DNA of 64,000 nt from Microcyclospora pomicola (lineage: Eukaryota > Ascomycota > Dothideomycetes > Capnodiales), in NCBI GenBank assembly GCA_002786065.1, contig NHNY01000003.1, forward strand, positions 1,116,001 through 1,180,000. The letters run 5' to 3'. Below, one piece after another: positions 32,301 to 42,549 of the stretch (positions are counted from its first letter, which is position 1; each line of letters opens with the position of its first letter). A model generated the notes under the pieces. The model was not told the DNA's origin and made no database searches. It saw only the letters and a program-made list of their open reading frames with translations. A program made the position numbers and the translations under genes.

Positions 32301-33349
32301 TTCCGCGTCGTCCAGATCGTCAAGCACTTCAGCCTAACGAGAACTCACCATCTTTGCGGCCAGCTCCACACTCACGCATCGTTCCTGAAGATAGCTTCGA
32401 CAGGCAGGTTAGTGAAGTGCTTGAGAAGCTACCCGGCAAGATCAAGTTTCGGTCACGAGCAGGAGCCGAGACCCCCGTCTCAAGAGCGTCAGACCAACGC
32501 CACCCCTCGGGACGATCGACCCCTAGATATGGCCACAGGCAATCACGCTCGAATAGTATCGGGATGACTATAGCACCTGCAGGGTCGTCGCCTAAGAAGA
32601 CTTCTACAGTAGCTGACCCGGTCAAACTCTACCATCTGCGAACGGAAGGTAGAGAAGAGCCTATCAAGTTGTTTGTCCGCCTGGTTGGTGCCGATGAACG
32701 ATGTATGGTAAGAGTGGGCGGAGGATGGCAAGATCTTGCGGACTACCTGAGGAACTACGCCGATCATCACGGCAGCAGAACCGTTTCTGGCAGCGGCCTC
32801 GAAGTCTTTACGGCTGATCCCAACAGTCAACGCAAGGTTAGTGGCCCTGCAGGAGCTCGAGCGCAGACGCCGGCCTCGACAGCTGCTGGCTCACGGCCTG
32901 GGAGCAAAGATGGGCCATCGTCTGGGCAGCTCAACACTCTGACACCATCTGCCTTTCCCAACGACGACAATGCCCTTGCCTCAAGCAATCCCGAAAGTCC
33001 GATCCAATTCCCAAACTACTATCAAAGCACGCCCACCTCCATACCTAACAACCAACAATCGACCCCGCGAACCCTCCCATCGGCCTCCAGACGCAGCTCT
33101 CGTCCGTCCACTGCCGAAGCCGCCCGTCCTTCCAGCCGAGCCAGCTACAACGATGCCAGCGCACGCGCTAGTCCCGCGAGCGCCAAGCGTGGTGCGGATC
33201 TCGCTGAGCATAAGGCCAAGTGGGTCGAGGGCATGCTCGAGAAGGCGCGCGCGAGCGCGGAGAAGAGCAAGGACGATCGCTTCGTCGAGCTGAACAAGAT
33301 TGGCAGCACGAGACGGGTCATCTTCCGTTCGCCGTCGTCACAAGGGTGA
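29324..33349 (+). CDS. GAS2 (GAR) domain cytoskeletal protein
   Basis: A single exon of 1,341 residues from ATG 29324 (a second Met two codons later). The N-terminal 400 residues are helical with coiled-coil segments (for example QQHERRIAEITEQVDTIQVE) and begin with a conserved-looking FDPLLRDLSPTSTLRLF. A long Ser/Pro-rich region (about 400-1020) follows, probably disordered and phosphorylated. At about residues 1095-1165 lies a GAS2-related domain: KLYHLRTEGREEPIKLFVRL, then ERCMVRVGGGWQDLADYLRN. GAS2 domains bind microtubules. The tail is basic and helical (KAKWVEGMLEKARASAEKS). It probably works as a cytoskeletal linker or spindle-positioning factor; that role is inference. Confidence 0.8.
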   Translation: MAMPDPTMNLAMLPSAQASQHYQSTSHVPPRAARDFDPLLRDLSPTSTLRLFASAPQSSDFEYGTTSDLTGTSASQRALGSQAAQLCLSLRSWARELEAWKWPGTFKIPEPTRKKLRRSSISPDNVSAAREAIDGVDSTKESDYWGSIPATVVQQHERRIAEITEQVDTIQVEELKDYVLSAHQRTGPSSKSRVAVGASDLRRLDDFTAVVTATILQALPYLSKVNRLLNIWTIRLTVCKRAPSYINDLKLAQHDLDNDWALVREGAAALKTSQSAMLNRETMHELKGVMEGHIRSLGRRLDRFLDELEGQDDAVPDSWIDDFELLESAYGEWVVEAEKKVLEEEWRQLHDIKYMTSIVEEVPVHGADELSAPSSPQTSLTDGILDASRDVPSPGRVRPKHVPIIIDYERDGKLYDPELVEIVKNEIDSPPLATTATKGSASPPMPSIKKRTAFLKAEIERAESLQKQVKSPVRSFEHASNAFTRLFKKDRSPDDKARQTSVNLPLTRSTSGQGPMQGAERGRTISAPVAAAIAGLDSASAKHSSPNTRSPTSPPTIPAGRSNGKGGFFNRRRVSNEKRQDVPRDYVDLPGGPPRSVTSSGQSSPTVPAAPNYPPTSHLQTSYPQRVSSLPQSPTSNEAALSENWPLASRSAPESDRVGPLLRDTASMSDMKLPRGAIASEHFHDTFIQSLPSHLEEHTGVNHATASDPAYDHHQEDENLPVQSRSEGKESPVLGAHDPGRNVPRQETGSPEGMYINLSKVTTPVMDDQSEHFDATPNSIASGVSPGEIRSASSIGYFSVQASPALSRLSSTDDADQVRRRRRQSASAISPTVMEVVIPHSRRGSVHSQPLPLLKRASTTSIESHLRSELRAVNIRPRKSDSALLALSGFDSPSRSPTGSLTSPKLLSSMRNRSQSSSSRESDDTKLESFPSPPTRTPSGADSPVSPGRVFGTTPMTTSSSPVLGLGINHSPSSSADEDPLNSVIHKNRSQQVPRRPDRQALQPNENSPSLRPAPHSRIVPEDSFDRQVSEVLEKLPGKIKFRSRAGAETPVSRASDQRHPSGRSTPRYGHRQSRSNSIGMTIAPAGSSPKKTSTVADPVKLYHLRTEGREEPIKLFVRLVGADERCMVRVGGGWQDLADYLRNYADHHGSRTVSGSGLEVFTADPNSQRKVSGPAGARAQTPASTAAGSRPGSKDGPSSGQLNTLTPSAFPNDDNALASSNPESPIQFPNYYQSTPTSIPNNQQSTPRTLPSASRRSSRPSTAEAARPSSRASYNDASARASPASAKRGADLAEHKAKWVEGMLEKARASAEKSKDDRFVELNKIGSTRRVIFRSPSSQG

Positions 33350-34063
33350 GGGGGATGAGAAATTAACTTCGATGGATATTCGTTCTTGTATTTGCTACTT
33401 ATACGCTGCGTCTGGGTCTTCGATCGAAGAGTAGGAGTTGAGGTGTTTTGTGCTGTTTTCTGGGTAATTCCTTCGATTCTTTGTCCATGACTTTGGGATC
33501 GGTTGTCGCGAAGACGGGTCAGGAAGTAAAAGGGCGTTACAGCTTCAGCTTGGTTTTGGTACGTTTGGAGAACTCACGGGACGTATGCTTTCCGGGCATG
33601 GGGTTCGAAATGCATAGTTTTGCTAGTTTGATTGCAATACATGAATATTTGTTCTCGTTTCACTCGTCTGCGAACTCTCGCTGCCCCTGACATGTCGTGG
33701 TATGTCGTGGTATGTCGTGCCGACTCAGACAAAGCGTAATGATATAGAAGCTTGGAAGGTCCACCTGTATGGATGCTCATCATTCGACCCTTGCCGACCT
33801 CGAGTTGGCAGTCGACTATGAGATCCCCATTCCTAGTCCCCTAAGGTCTACAAGATCTTCCGCGCGGTAGCGGCGGTTATTTGCAGTCATCTCAGCCAGA
33901 AAGTAAAGCTACTACTTTCATCTTGAGTACAGCTGGATGAGCTGCTGTATATGTCATTCACTATCAAGTGGGTCAAGAACAGGTCGATCATCAGCTACCT
34001 ATTTCGGCAAGTAAGACATGATCACGCAGAAAGCGTGGGGGTTGCTGATGTGAGCGCAACTTA
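33350..34063. other. Convergent intergenic region
   Basis: About 710 bases between convergent 3' ends. Contains a 10-base tandem repeat (listed). No gene seen. Confidence 0.5.
33692..33720. repeat. 10-base tandem repeat, about 3 copies
   Basis: ATGTCGTGGT is repeated head to tail, the third copy being truncated by a base. A short minisatellite with no evident role. Confidence 0.8.
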
Positions 34064-34683
34064 CTATAGTGAAAGCGTGATATCGCCGCGTATCGTCGCC
34101 TTCAGCTCTATCTCGATGTCGAGGTTCGCTTCGAGCGTTAATTTCAGCCCGTCTTGGTTCTTGAGGTCGCTCTGGCCATCCATATATGGATCAGCATACT
34201 GAATGAAATAATACTTGAACGGAATGAGAGGGAGGAAGAACAACGAGCTATTCACAAACTTACGTTACTCTCCGGCGCCGGTCTCAGATAGTAAGGTTGC
34301 TTGCCATTCGTTCTTCGCATAGGGATCTCTCCGCGCTCTGCTCGTGCCTTCGTCACTGGCCCGTTCATACTCGTGCTGTCAGGCCCAATGTGCTCGAAGG
34401 GCTGCTGCTCGAGTGACTCGCCATTGGCATCGGCTTCTTCGAGCGCTTCTAATGAGTTCGTCTTCATGTGTTTGCCATTCTCCAGACCATCCTGTATGCG
34501 TTTGCGGCGGTTGCGCCTGGATGTTGAGCGTGAGCGACTGGGGTAGTCATTGGCCTCACGCCTCTGAATCTTGTCGAGATTGTTCTGCTTTTCTTGCTGT
34601 TGGAAGGTACGCTGTTGCAGAGGGTTTCCGTCTCTGCCTTGGCGGCCAATGTCTGGTTGTTCGATGTGCTTGCGGTCGGACAT
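34064..34683 (-). CDS. Small hydrophilic protein with C-terminal LDIEI motif, paralogue A
   Basis: Two exons, 34683-34264 and 34198-34064, separated by a 65-base intron (donor GTAAGT), 184 residues. The N-terminal three quarters are very hydrophilic, rich in Gln, Asn, Arg and Glu, with RSRSTSRRNRRKR, and probably disordered. The last 30 residues contain LTLEANLDIEIELKATIRGD, an alternating hydrophobic/charged segment that is nearly the same as the C-terminus of the gene 625 bases away on the same strand. The intron separates the disordered part from the motif; paralogue B lacks this intron. Function unknown. I have the impression that this C-terminal motif recurs in uncharacterised ascomycete proteins, but cannot verify it here. 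Confidence 0.75.
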
Positions 34684-35308
34684 AGTTGTCGTCGATCTAT
34701 GCGGCCTGGACCATAAATTTAGGTGATAAGTGAACTGTGTGTTCTTTGAGCTGGGTAAATTAATGCGAGATACAGGATCGATGGTTTCAGCCTCGAGCTC
34801 GATCAGGTGTCCTGGATAATGGCTGTATCATCTTACGCTCCATGACCTCTACAGGGGCAGAACCTGCTTCCGATGTATCACAACATGATAGACTTTTCCG
34901 ATATTATATTTGTGCGACTGGTCGATTCTTTGAGCCAAATTGCACCTTGGCGCAATGTGGTGAGGAGAGAAGGAGGATGATGGCGTGCTAGATCACAACC
35001 GCGCCATGACAGCTCGAGCCCAGCGAAAGACAAATTTCTGTGGAGCGCAAGATATGTAGTTGGAGTACACCACAATCACGATGGAATGGCTCAATCCCCG
35101 GCGGAAGGCGAAATGTTCTGAGGGCTGATTGTGACTAAACCGATCGCCGGCAGGTGGATCGAAGACAAGGATCTGATTTACCAGATATGGGAGACAAGTG
35201 CACAAACGTCCGGTTCTGCAATCAGGTCTTAGATCTTCGACCATTCCAAGATGGCAAATTCAGATGGTAGCGGTACCACCACAACCCCTGACCCCGCACT
35301 ATCGCCTT
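34684..35308. other. Spacer between the two paralogues
   Basis: About 625 bases containing the promoter of paralogue A and the 3' end of paralogue B. No gene recognised. Confidence 0.5.
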
Positions 35309-36052
35309 CTAGTTCAAAAGACCCAGCGTAACATCGCCATGGATCTTTGCTTTCAACTGAATCTCGATGTCCAGGTTGAGTTCCAGCCTCAGACGCAACT
35401 GTTCTCCCCCTTTCTTACCCCCGCCACCCTCACCACCTTGCTGAGCTTCTTTACCACCACCAGTAGCTCCTCCAAGCGCCTGACCAGCGGCTTTTCCAGC
35501 TTGGTTCGTTGCGTCCCTTGCTGTCTCTTGCACCATTCCTCCAGCTTCGCCAACAGGATCAGTACCTTGATCTCCTTCCGTGATGTCGTCTAGAGGACCG
35601 CCTGTGGAACCGTTGGCCTGTTTCTTCCTGCGTTGACGCTGACGACGCCCTCCAGATGCGCTCAAATCACTGCGAGCTGTAGAGTCGTTGTCGCTCTCCT
35701 GTATGCTACCTTTGCGACCACGCCCTCTGGACTGACGGCGACGAGAAGTCTGACGCTGATGCTGAGGCTCGGGTGAATCACCTTCAACCTCGGTACGAGA
35801 ATCATTTCCGGTCTGTGATTCATTATTGTCTTTGCCGGTAATATCAGCATTTGACCGCTCATTGTCTTGTGTTTGGTCATAATTCGATGACTGCTGCTGT
35901 TGTTTTGACTTCTTGTCGCCCAGCTTCTGAGGCTCTCGTCTTGGTTTTTTGGATAATGTTTCAGCTTCACCTGTGGTTTCCAGTTGAGCATCGCCCCTTG
36001 GCTCGCCGTTGTCCTTCCCGTCAGCTCCTTTATCGGTCTCGTTACCAGACAT
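35309..36052 (-). CDS. Small hydrophilic protein with C-terminal LDIEI motif, paralogue B
   Basis: A single exon for 247 residues. Residues 1-140 are charged and Gln/Asp/Ser-rich with a basic RRRQSRGRGRKG and SGGRRQRQRRKK. Then a Gly/Ala-rich helix-like part (GMVQETARDATNQAGKAAGQ), similar in style to LEA or hydrophilin segments. The last 28 residues contain LRLRLELNLDIEIQLKAKIH, matching the end of paralogue A. Same strand and order as A, so a tandem duplication followed by divergence of the disordered part is likely. No signal peptide or membrane segment. Function unknown. Confidence 0.75.
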   Translation of the reverse strand: MSGNETDKGADGKDNGEPRGDAQLETTGEAETLSKKPRREPQKLGDKKSKQQQQSSNYDQTQDNERSNADITGKDNNESQTGNDSRTEVEGDSPEPQHQRQTSRRRQSRGRGRKGSIQESDNDSTARSDLSASGGRRQRQRRKKQANGSTGGPLDDITEGDQGTDPVGEAGGMVQETARDATNQAGKAAGQALGGATGGGKEAQQGGEGGGGKKGGEQLRLRLELNLDIEIQLKAKIHGDVTLGLLN

Positions 36053-37658
36053 GACTGTGGCAATGCTTGAACTGAAGACTAAGTTACTTATCTTGAACTC
36101 AAGTTGAGTCGGTCAGTGTGCCAATAAGACATTGAATGTAACAGCACAAACCAGCTAGTCGAGGAAAAGAAGAAACAAGTTCCCGGGTGACTCTCCGGTC
36201 CACAGTGACACGACATTACGATAATCCTGCTTATGCTGAAGCATGACTGACTGCAATTTGTCGCCCAACGGCTTCCCGAAACGTCTTCGGGATTGGAGTA
36301 TGTGGTGCAACATTGATTAGGGATTCGCAAGGCTCATTGCATAAAGCAAGAAAAACTGCAAAGGTAACAAGGGATACTTCAGCCTTCAGCCATTTTAATC
36401 TTTCAGCAGGGTTCACGAGATCGTTTCGAGGCTAGCCCTTGACATGTAAGACCTCATACTCACACAACATGGCAACTGAGACATCGACCCCTGTCCAGCC
36501 CTTGAACTGTCAAGTTGACACCATTTCATCGGAGCCACATCGTCTCCATCGGTCTCTTCGAAGTCAGTGCAGCCTGTCGGAATCTTGGCCCAGCGCTCGA
36601 TCTTGACGAGGAGCTCGTTAGAAGAGACCACAGAGCTTGATAGGTTCCTCGAGTCGGTCGCTTTTTGGATTCGACGCTTGCGCGGCTACTTCGCTGTTAT
36701 TGCCGGCGTCGATGATGAGGTTGGCGGAGCCTTTTCCTTAGAACCACGTTGGTCCGTCCCCACGATCGCGACGTCTCATCGATGTGACACTTGTACGCCA
36801 AGGCTAATATGAATCGATTCTGGTCGTTTCGGTCAATGGTCGACACAGCTGAGCCGTCCAATGTGAGCAAAGTTGTAACCTGGCTGAATGGTCCACTCAT
36901 TGTCTGGGCTGTAGTCTTGCTCATGAGGTGAAGTCGTTGGCGAGGCCCTGATTCCATTAGTGGGGATTTTTAGCACCAGTTTTGGTCTCAACTAGGCGAA
37001 TACACTATTCCTACCTACCTGAAACTCCATCACAAACTTCCAGCGCCGTCACCAGTGTCAAACCTAGGTAAGGTCCTTGTGCAGATGTTCCTCAGCGGAG
37101 CCGATCTGCGCATCCAAGTCTGCTGGCAAATTCACGGCGGGTTTCAGGACCCCAGATTCCGACCACTCAAGACGTCAATACTGTATTGCCTCTCATTATC
37201 GATGGACAGTGATCCAACAACATCGTGTACGAGGGATAGAGAGTGCCGGCAGAGAGTGATGACACCAGGGCCAAAGCATTGATAGATTTGATGCCGTCTC
37301 GGGACGAGGTCGTCACTGACTCAACACGTGATCACCTGCCATAGGTCAGCTGAATAGACTCCGACTAGGTCTGTCTGCATCTCAGACTCAATTATACAAG
37401 ATGTGAAGTATGAAGCCTACAGGCGCTTTTGACTCAGTGACTAGCCGATGCGGAAACATCATTGACTTCGCCCCTAGTCGTGCTCTCGGGATGTTGGGTG
37501 ACTGACTATAGTTTGCGGGACGATGCCTTACTCAGCAGCCGGACCAGGATCGCAACAGAGTCGTGAGCATCTGCTGGGTTCCCCCGCGCTCTCATTCTCG
37601 ATGTATCCCTCTGCCTCGCCCAGTCTTCTCTCTGCGTCGCGATTGAAAGACTTTCGCC
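36053..37658. other. Divergent intergenic region
   Basis: About 1.6 kb between paralogue B (minus) and the transporter gene (plus). Small ORFs near 36413-36957 lack convincing character. No repeat or RNA gene recognised. Confidence 0.5.
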
Positions 37659-39090
37659 ATGTGGTTCACGATTCTTCCCGTGGTCCAGGGAGATCCAGGA
37701 CCCCCTCCGGACGGTGGCACCCGTGCGTGGCTCCAGATTCTCGCAGGCCATCTCATCAACGCCCTTTCTTGGGGGTATTCTGCCTCTTTCGGCGTTTATC
37801 AGCTCTACTACACCACCGAGTTGTCGTTGGCACCATCACAAGTAGCCTGGGTGGGATCCGTCCAGGTGTTTCTTACTTTCTTCCTGGGAACATTCGCTGG
37901 CCGCGCTGCCGACGCGGGTTATGCCCAACATGCGGCTTTGTTGGGCTGTATATTAATCGTGCTTGGAACCTTTATGACAAGTCTGGCAACGGAGTACTGG
38001 CAGATCTTCCTCGCTCAAGGTCTTTGTACTGGCCTTGGTATGGGCGCCTGCTACGTACCTTCTATGGCAGTCGTTGGATCTTACTGGAGGAAAAGAAAAG
38101 CATTCGCCTTGGGACTGACTGCTTCTGGAAGCGGCACTGGCAGTATCTTGTTCTCTCTGATCATTCAACACCTACAGAGGCCATTGGGGTTCGCTGCTGC
38201 AGTCCGCGTCCAAGGCTACATCGCTCTAGCACTCGCAGTCATCATCGTACTGCTTCTCCGGCCACGCCTACCCCCACGCAAGGCGGGACCCATCGTTGAC
38301 TGGAAGGCGTTCACAGAGCCTGAGTACGTGTTATTCACAATCGGAGTGTTTCTGATATTTTGGGCAGTATACTTCTGCTTCTTCTTCATCAACACATATG
38401 CAACTTCGCTCATTGGCTTTTCCGCGGACGAAGCTGTAAACTTGCTTGTCATCATCAGCGCTGTTGGGATCCCAACCAGGCCATTACTTGGGTTCCTCGC
38501 GGACAAGTACTTTGGGTCGCTGCTCAGCTTGATCGGCTCAACCATATTCCTGGCCATCATGCTATTCGCCTGGATTGCCGTTCGCAACTCGAGTAGTCTA
38601 CGTGTTCTCCGTCTTCTATGGACTTGCCACCGGTGCAACGCAAGGAAGTCAGTATATGTCTCTATCACTCACATCACTTTCACCACATCCCAGTTTGAAG
38701 TTATAATCCAAGACCAAGAGCTATCGGTCATACAGTGAGGATCAACTGACACCAATTTCTTGCGTAGTGTTCGTTGGCGGACTTGCAACTCTGACCAAAG
38801 ACGTGAGCAAGCTAGGTATTCGTTTCGGCATGGTAGACAGTGTTCTTGCATTCGCATCACTCGCAGGACCGCCGTTGGCAGGCGCTTTGATACAAATAGA
38901 TAACGGTGGCTTTCTCAAAGCCCAGATCTGGGCCGGGGTAGTGACGCTCGCTGCTGGTTTCTTCATCTACGCGGCCAAATGGGCTCAAATCAAGTCTGAT
39001 CACCCAGCTCAAGAACTCAAGAGGGAGAGGGCAGATCCCAGCAATTCGGAGGCTGTCCAGATCGAAGAGGGCGAAGGCGAAAAGGCATAA
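37659..39090 (+). pseudogene. MFS monocarboxylate-type transporter with a frameshift
   Basis: From ATG 37659 the frame gives PPPDGGTRAWLQILAGHLIN and ten or so membrane segments of a monocarboxylate (MCT/MCH) porter: GYSASFGVYQ, GSYWRKRKAFALGL, ASGSGTG. Near 38589-38593, after AVRNS, the family-like sequence continues one base out of frame as VVYVFSVFYGLATGATQ. That shifted frame, not the original, joins through a 120-base intron (donor GTCAGT at 38648, acceptor at 38767) to the last exon 38768-39090 (FVGGLATLTKDVSKLG...GPPLAGAL). I see no splice signals that would absorb the shift. So this is a single-lesion pseudogene or a sequencing error. If intact, it would import carboxylates at the plasma membrane. 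Confidence 0.75.
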
Positions 39091-39149
39091 ACTGCTTGTG
39101 CCCGCTCGGCTCTCCTTGGATGGGCGTAAGGTCATTATACATCGTCGGA

Positions 39150-39440
39150 CAATTGACGTAGCCGCTTTCCTCATCATAGTGGTATGGTATGAGCGGAAGC
39201 TCTCAAGCTCGAAGAGCTTAAAGCTTGAGTTCATGATGTCAATATGAGGAAAGCGCATAGCGCCGACGTCGTAATAGTCGTGAGCAACGTCGGAGACATG
39301 ATGGGTGTAGACTCGCCCACCACTTCGTCCCGAAACCTCGAGAATGTCATAGTCCAAGCTGAAGACTTTAGGCTATCGGTATCCTGGCAATGAACAGACT
39401 AGTGATACCGGCACCCACAATACAGATCCTGTGCTTGGCA
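39150..39440 (-). pseudogene. Remnant of a flavin amine / L-amino-acid oxidase, N-terminal part
   Basis: The minus strand encodes a dinucleotide-binding start (CIVGAGITSLF), then DYDILEVSGRSGGRVYTH and YYDVGAMRFPHIDIMN, the FAD-binding N-terminus of the flavin monoamine/L-amino-acid oxidase family. The remaining several hundred residues of such enzymes are absent, and the piece itself is interrupted, so it is a broken fragment. It lies next to the frameshifted transporter. Confidence 0.7.
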
Positions 39441-39459
39441 GTCATGCCATCGGTTCCGT

Positions 39460-40285
39460 GCTACGGATCCTGTCATACTCTTGCACAGTGTCCTTTGGGA
39501 GATTGGATGGACTTGTGACAACTGAGTGAAAAAGAACGCTCAGATGGGGAACTGAGCGGGCAAGATACTCTGTTTGCAGGGTTGCTGATGTGTTATCATG
39601 CTTTGCAAGACTGGGGCTCACCGCTTGGTGGAGATCGTGGAAGATGTTCTCCCAGACAAGCCTCACTGTCCACATGGAACGGAAGCTATGTCCTTTCGCA
39701 CTGGTTCCAGATGGCCACATTATCATGGCAGTCAAAAGTATATGACCGTGCTCTTTGGTAAAATGAGAAGGAATCCTCTGAGTTGTGGAGAGCTGAGGCA
39801 ACAGAATTTTAGTATAGAATAAGGGCCTGACTTATCTGCAAGGCAGGCCTCGGTCTCTGTCTAGCATGGCTAATGATTTCCGACAAAGATTTCCCTGCAT
39901 ACCATGGTAGATCATGCTCAGTATAGCGCTGATACAGCTGTGGTTGTAAGTCCCGGTCAAGGCAAGCCTGAGCCAAAGACGACTATATTTACAGTGCGCT
40001 CGATTCCATGCTGACAAGCTGTTGATCTTTAGTCAGGCGCTTCATGGGGTCGTGTCAGCTTCGAAAGCAACCATTCCTGAGCTCGAGAGAGCGATTAACA
40101 TACTCATGGCATGAGTACTTAAGGTATGTGCATATCTATGTATCTGTAGTCTCGTGCGCAGCTTCTTTCGAGGTTTCAAGATACACCTGGGCCAGTGCTC
40201 AGGAATCAAGTTGCTCTGAACGCATGTAGTCACGAAGCCGGTCCAAATCTATGACCAGTGACCAGACAAGCAATGAAGGATGAGT
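39460..40285. other. Degenerate intergenic stretch
   Basis: About 825 bases between two oxidase remnants. It may contain eroded gene sequence, but I cannot assign any of it. Confidence 0.4.
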
Positions 40286-40929
40286 ACTCGTTCCAGAATC
40301 TTTCAGAGTCGTGGAAAGCATATTTGCTCCTGACAACGGTGGAATCAACGTTCCGTTCTTGATTCGGACTCTGGCGCGCTTGGCTAAAGATTATGGTGCT
40401 CACACTCAGCAACATACCAGCGTTCCGAAGCTTACCCCTCTCAAGGCATGTGGTTCCAATTCGCGAGTGACAAGCACGGTAGGTCACAGCTGTTCTATGG
40501 CTTCCCAGTCGTACCATGGGGACCAGAATACGTGTGCCGTATCGCAGGCGATGCTGTCACGAGACAGATTGAGGATCCAGGCGAAAGGCGCGGTAGTCTG
40601 GTGGATCCAGATGACATTCATGACACGCAACAGTCCATTGAAGATCCCCTGATCGGAGTGGCTTATACCACATCTGCGTACACTCTGTCATGTCTGTGAC
40701 AAACACGTTCGGTATGTGGGTTACCTATTGAAGGCAGCCAGACGCTGACACTTGTAGTAAATAAAACGTTCGTACAGACTACATCCCGGAAGAGCACCTC
40801 CAGGGCGGCGCCAAAGATAACGTAGCGTTGTTCACAGCCGGTTGGGCCATGAAGTGCGTGCCGTTGATTGAAAGGGCTCTGAAAGATATGGTGTGGAATG
40901 GCCATTCCGAATATGCGCTAGACGAGTAG
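40286..40929 (+). pseudogene. Remnant of an FAD-dependent oxidoreductase (DAO/sarcosine-oxidase-like)
   Basis: Pieces in different plus-strand frames line up in order: FRVVESIFAPDNGGINVPFL and TLARLAKDYGAHTQQHT, then MWFQFASDKHGRSQLFYGFP and VVPWGPEY, then DYIPEEHLQGGAKDNVALFT and AGWAMKCVPLIERAL up to a stop at about 40929. This is the middle and C-terminal part of a fungal FAD-dependent amine-type oxidoreductase. The N-terminal nucleotide-binding region is missing, there is an internal loss, and there are several interruptions, so the gene is broken. Confidence 0.75.
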
Positions 40930-41592
40930 ATTTCGCCTGTTCATGTCCCATTAGCATCGACTCGCGCACCGAAAAGAAGTGTTCAGTATCGCTTTAGAAA
41001 GAGTGCCCATGCAGAGTCGGCACGCAGGGCATCAGAGGAAGGTAAACAATGGGCGTGATACTACCTCGTCACTTTCGCCGCAGAGATTCCTCCGCGATGT
41101 TATTATACTCATCCCTGATACCCAGACCTCATACTACGGCAGTTGCTTCGTGTAGGAGCGCATTACGCTTCTCGGCTTCCTGGCAAAGTTCTGGTCGCAG
41201 TTCATCATGTCCGAGAGTCCGAGCATGTCTTCTCCTCTACGCGGATAGCTCCTCCATGCCCGGAGGTCGAAGGACGTTCTACTTTAGCCGATGTGATTGA
41301 GATGTAAATGGCACAGCACAGGAAGAAGGACGACGTTACCATGGAGCTGTAGTATGGCCTTAGGCCAACGCTGCCAGCTTGTGCTACGTCCGTAAAGTCC
41401 GAGCGGTACAGCCTATCTTAAGCTTATCGATTGCCATGATGTGAGCTCTAGCCTCGGACCATCGAGTTGGCTCGGCTCTTTATCGACGTTATTCGAGTGA
41501 ATCCACACTGCAAGAACCACCTCATCACGAATCAGACACCAGAGAATCAAAGGTAGACCTCATCCCTCCAGTATCCCAAGAAGTCTACAACC
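40930..41592. other. Intergenic, promoter of DUF2470 gene
   Basis: About 660 bases with no gene recognised. Confidence 0.5.
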
Positions 41593-42353
41593 ATGGCCGA
41601 CGACGACGCCGCCACCAAGGCCAACGCCGCCAAAGCGCGCATCATCAACCACATGAACAACGACCACCACGACTCCGTAAGTCCACTCCCAACCCACCCA
41701 ACAGCAATCCCTCTGATCCCCTCCAACTCCCCACCCGCCTCCTCACATCTCTCACCCAGATCATCCGCTACCTCGAGCACTACCACAAGCTCTCGGCCTC
41801 CACGGCGTACGACGGGCGCATGAACGGCGTAGACCTGCAGGGCATGAGCTTCGTGTGCCGCGGCAAACCCTACCGCGTCGCCTTCAACCCGCCGCTCGCC
41901 TCGTACGGCGAGGTGCGCGAGCGCGTCGTCGAGATGGACGCGACGTGTGTGGCGCGGCTGGGGCGGTCGGCGATCACGGTCGACACCTTCTCGCCGCCGA
42001 CCGAGGGGCTGGCGGGCGGGCTGCCGTTCTTCGTATGCCTGGCGACGTACGCGGCGTACAGTCAGCGGTGGTGGTTTGCGCCGGGTGGGCCGGTGGCCAA
42101 GGCGCTGGGCGCGGGCTTCGCGCGCTTCTCGTGGCGCATCCAGCCGTATCTGTTCTGGGGCATGGTGGCGGTGCATGCGCTGGAGGCGGTGCTGTTTGCG
42201 CGCGGCAAGCTGGTGAAGCATTCGGTGAACCCGCGGACGGCGAATTACTGGAAGTGGGTGGTATGTGTGTTTGTCGAGGGGGTGTTTTCGGTCGGGCGGT
42301 TTGATCGGGTGGTCAAGGCGAAGAAGGAGGCGAAGGAGAAGCAGAAGCATTGA
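41593..42353 (+). CDS. DUF2470-domain membrane protein
   Basis: Two exons, 41593-41676 and 41760-42353, with an 83-base intron (GTAAGT to CCCAG), giving 225 residues. The N-terminal domain NHMNNDHHDSIIRYLEHYHK followed by GRMNGVDLQGMSFVCRG is the DUF2470 fold, related to split-barrel haem-utilisation and pyridoxamine-oxidase-like proteins. After about residue 110 come three or four hydrophobic segments (LPFFVCLATYAAYSQRWWF, PYLFWGMVAVHALEAVLFA), a membrane part resembling TMEM254/DUF4499, and a Lys-rich tail that could be an ER-retention type signal. The reaction is unknown. The gene is strikingly GC-rich in third positions compared with its neighbours. Confidence 0.85.
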
Positions 42354-42549
42354 GGTTGTGGGGGATGATGGAGATGAGTGACTGTGGAATGGTTCTTTAC
42401 TGCGTGATTGTGCTCTCGTTGAATATGGCACTCATTGAGATAGCAGGTAGCGACACTGATACAGATTTCTCGAGCTATGATAGACCAGGATCACAAAGAC
42501 AGGATAGAAAGCGGCCACTGAAGCCAATGCAGGATGTTCCATTTATCAC

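Noticed and set aside
39442-39801. 119-codon minus-strand ORF upstream of the amine-oxidase remnant
   Set aside because: I could not relate it to the oxidase family, and it does not continue the remnant in frame, so it is left unassigned.
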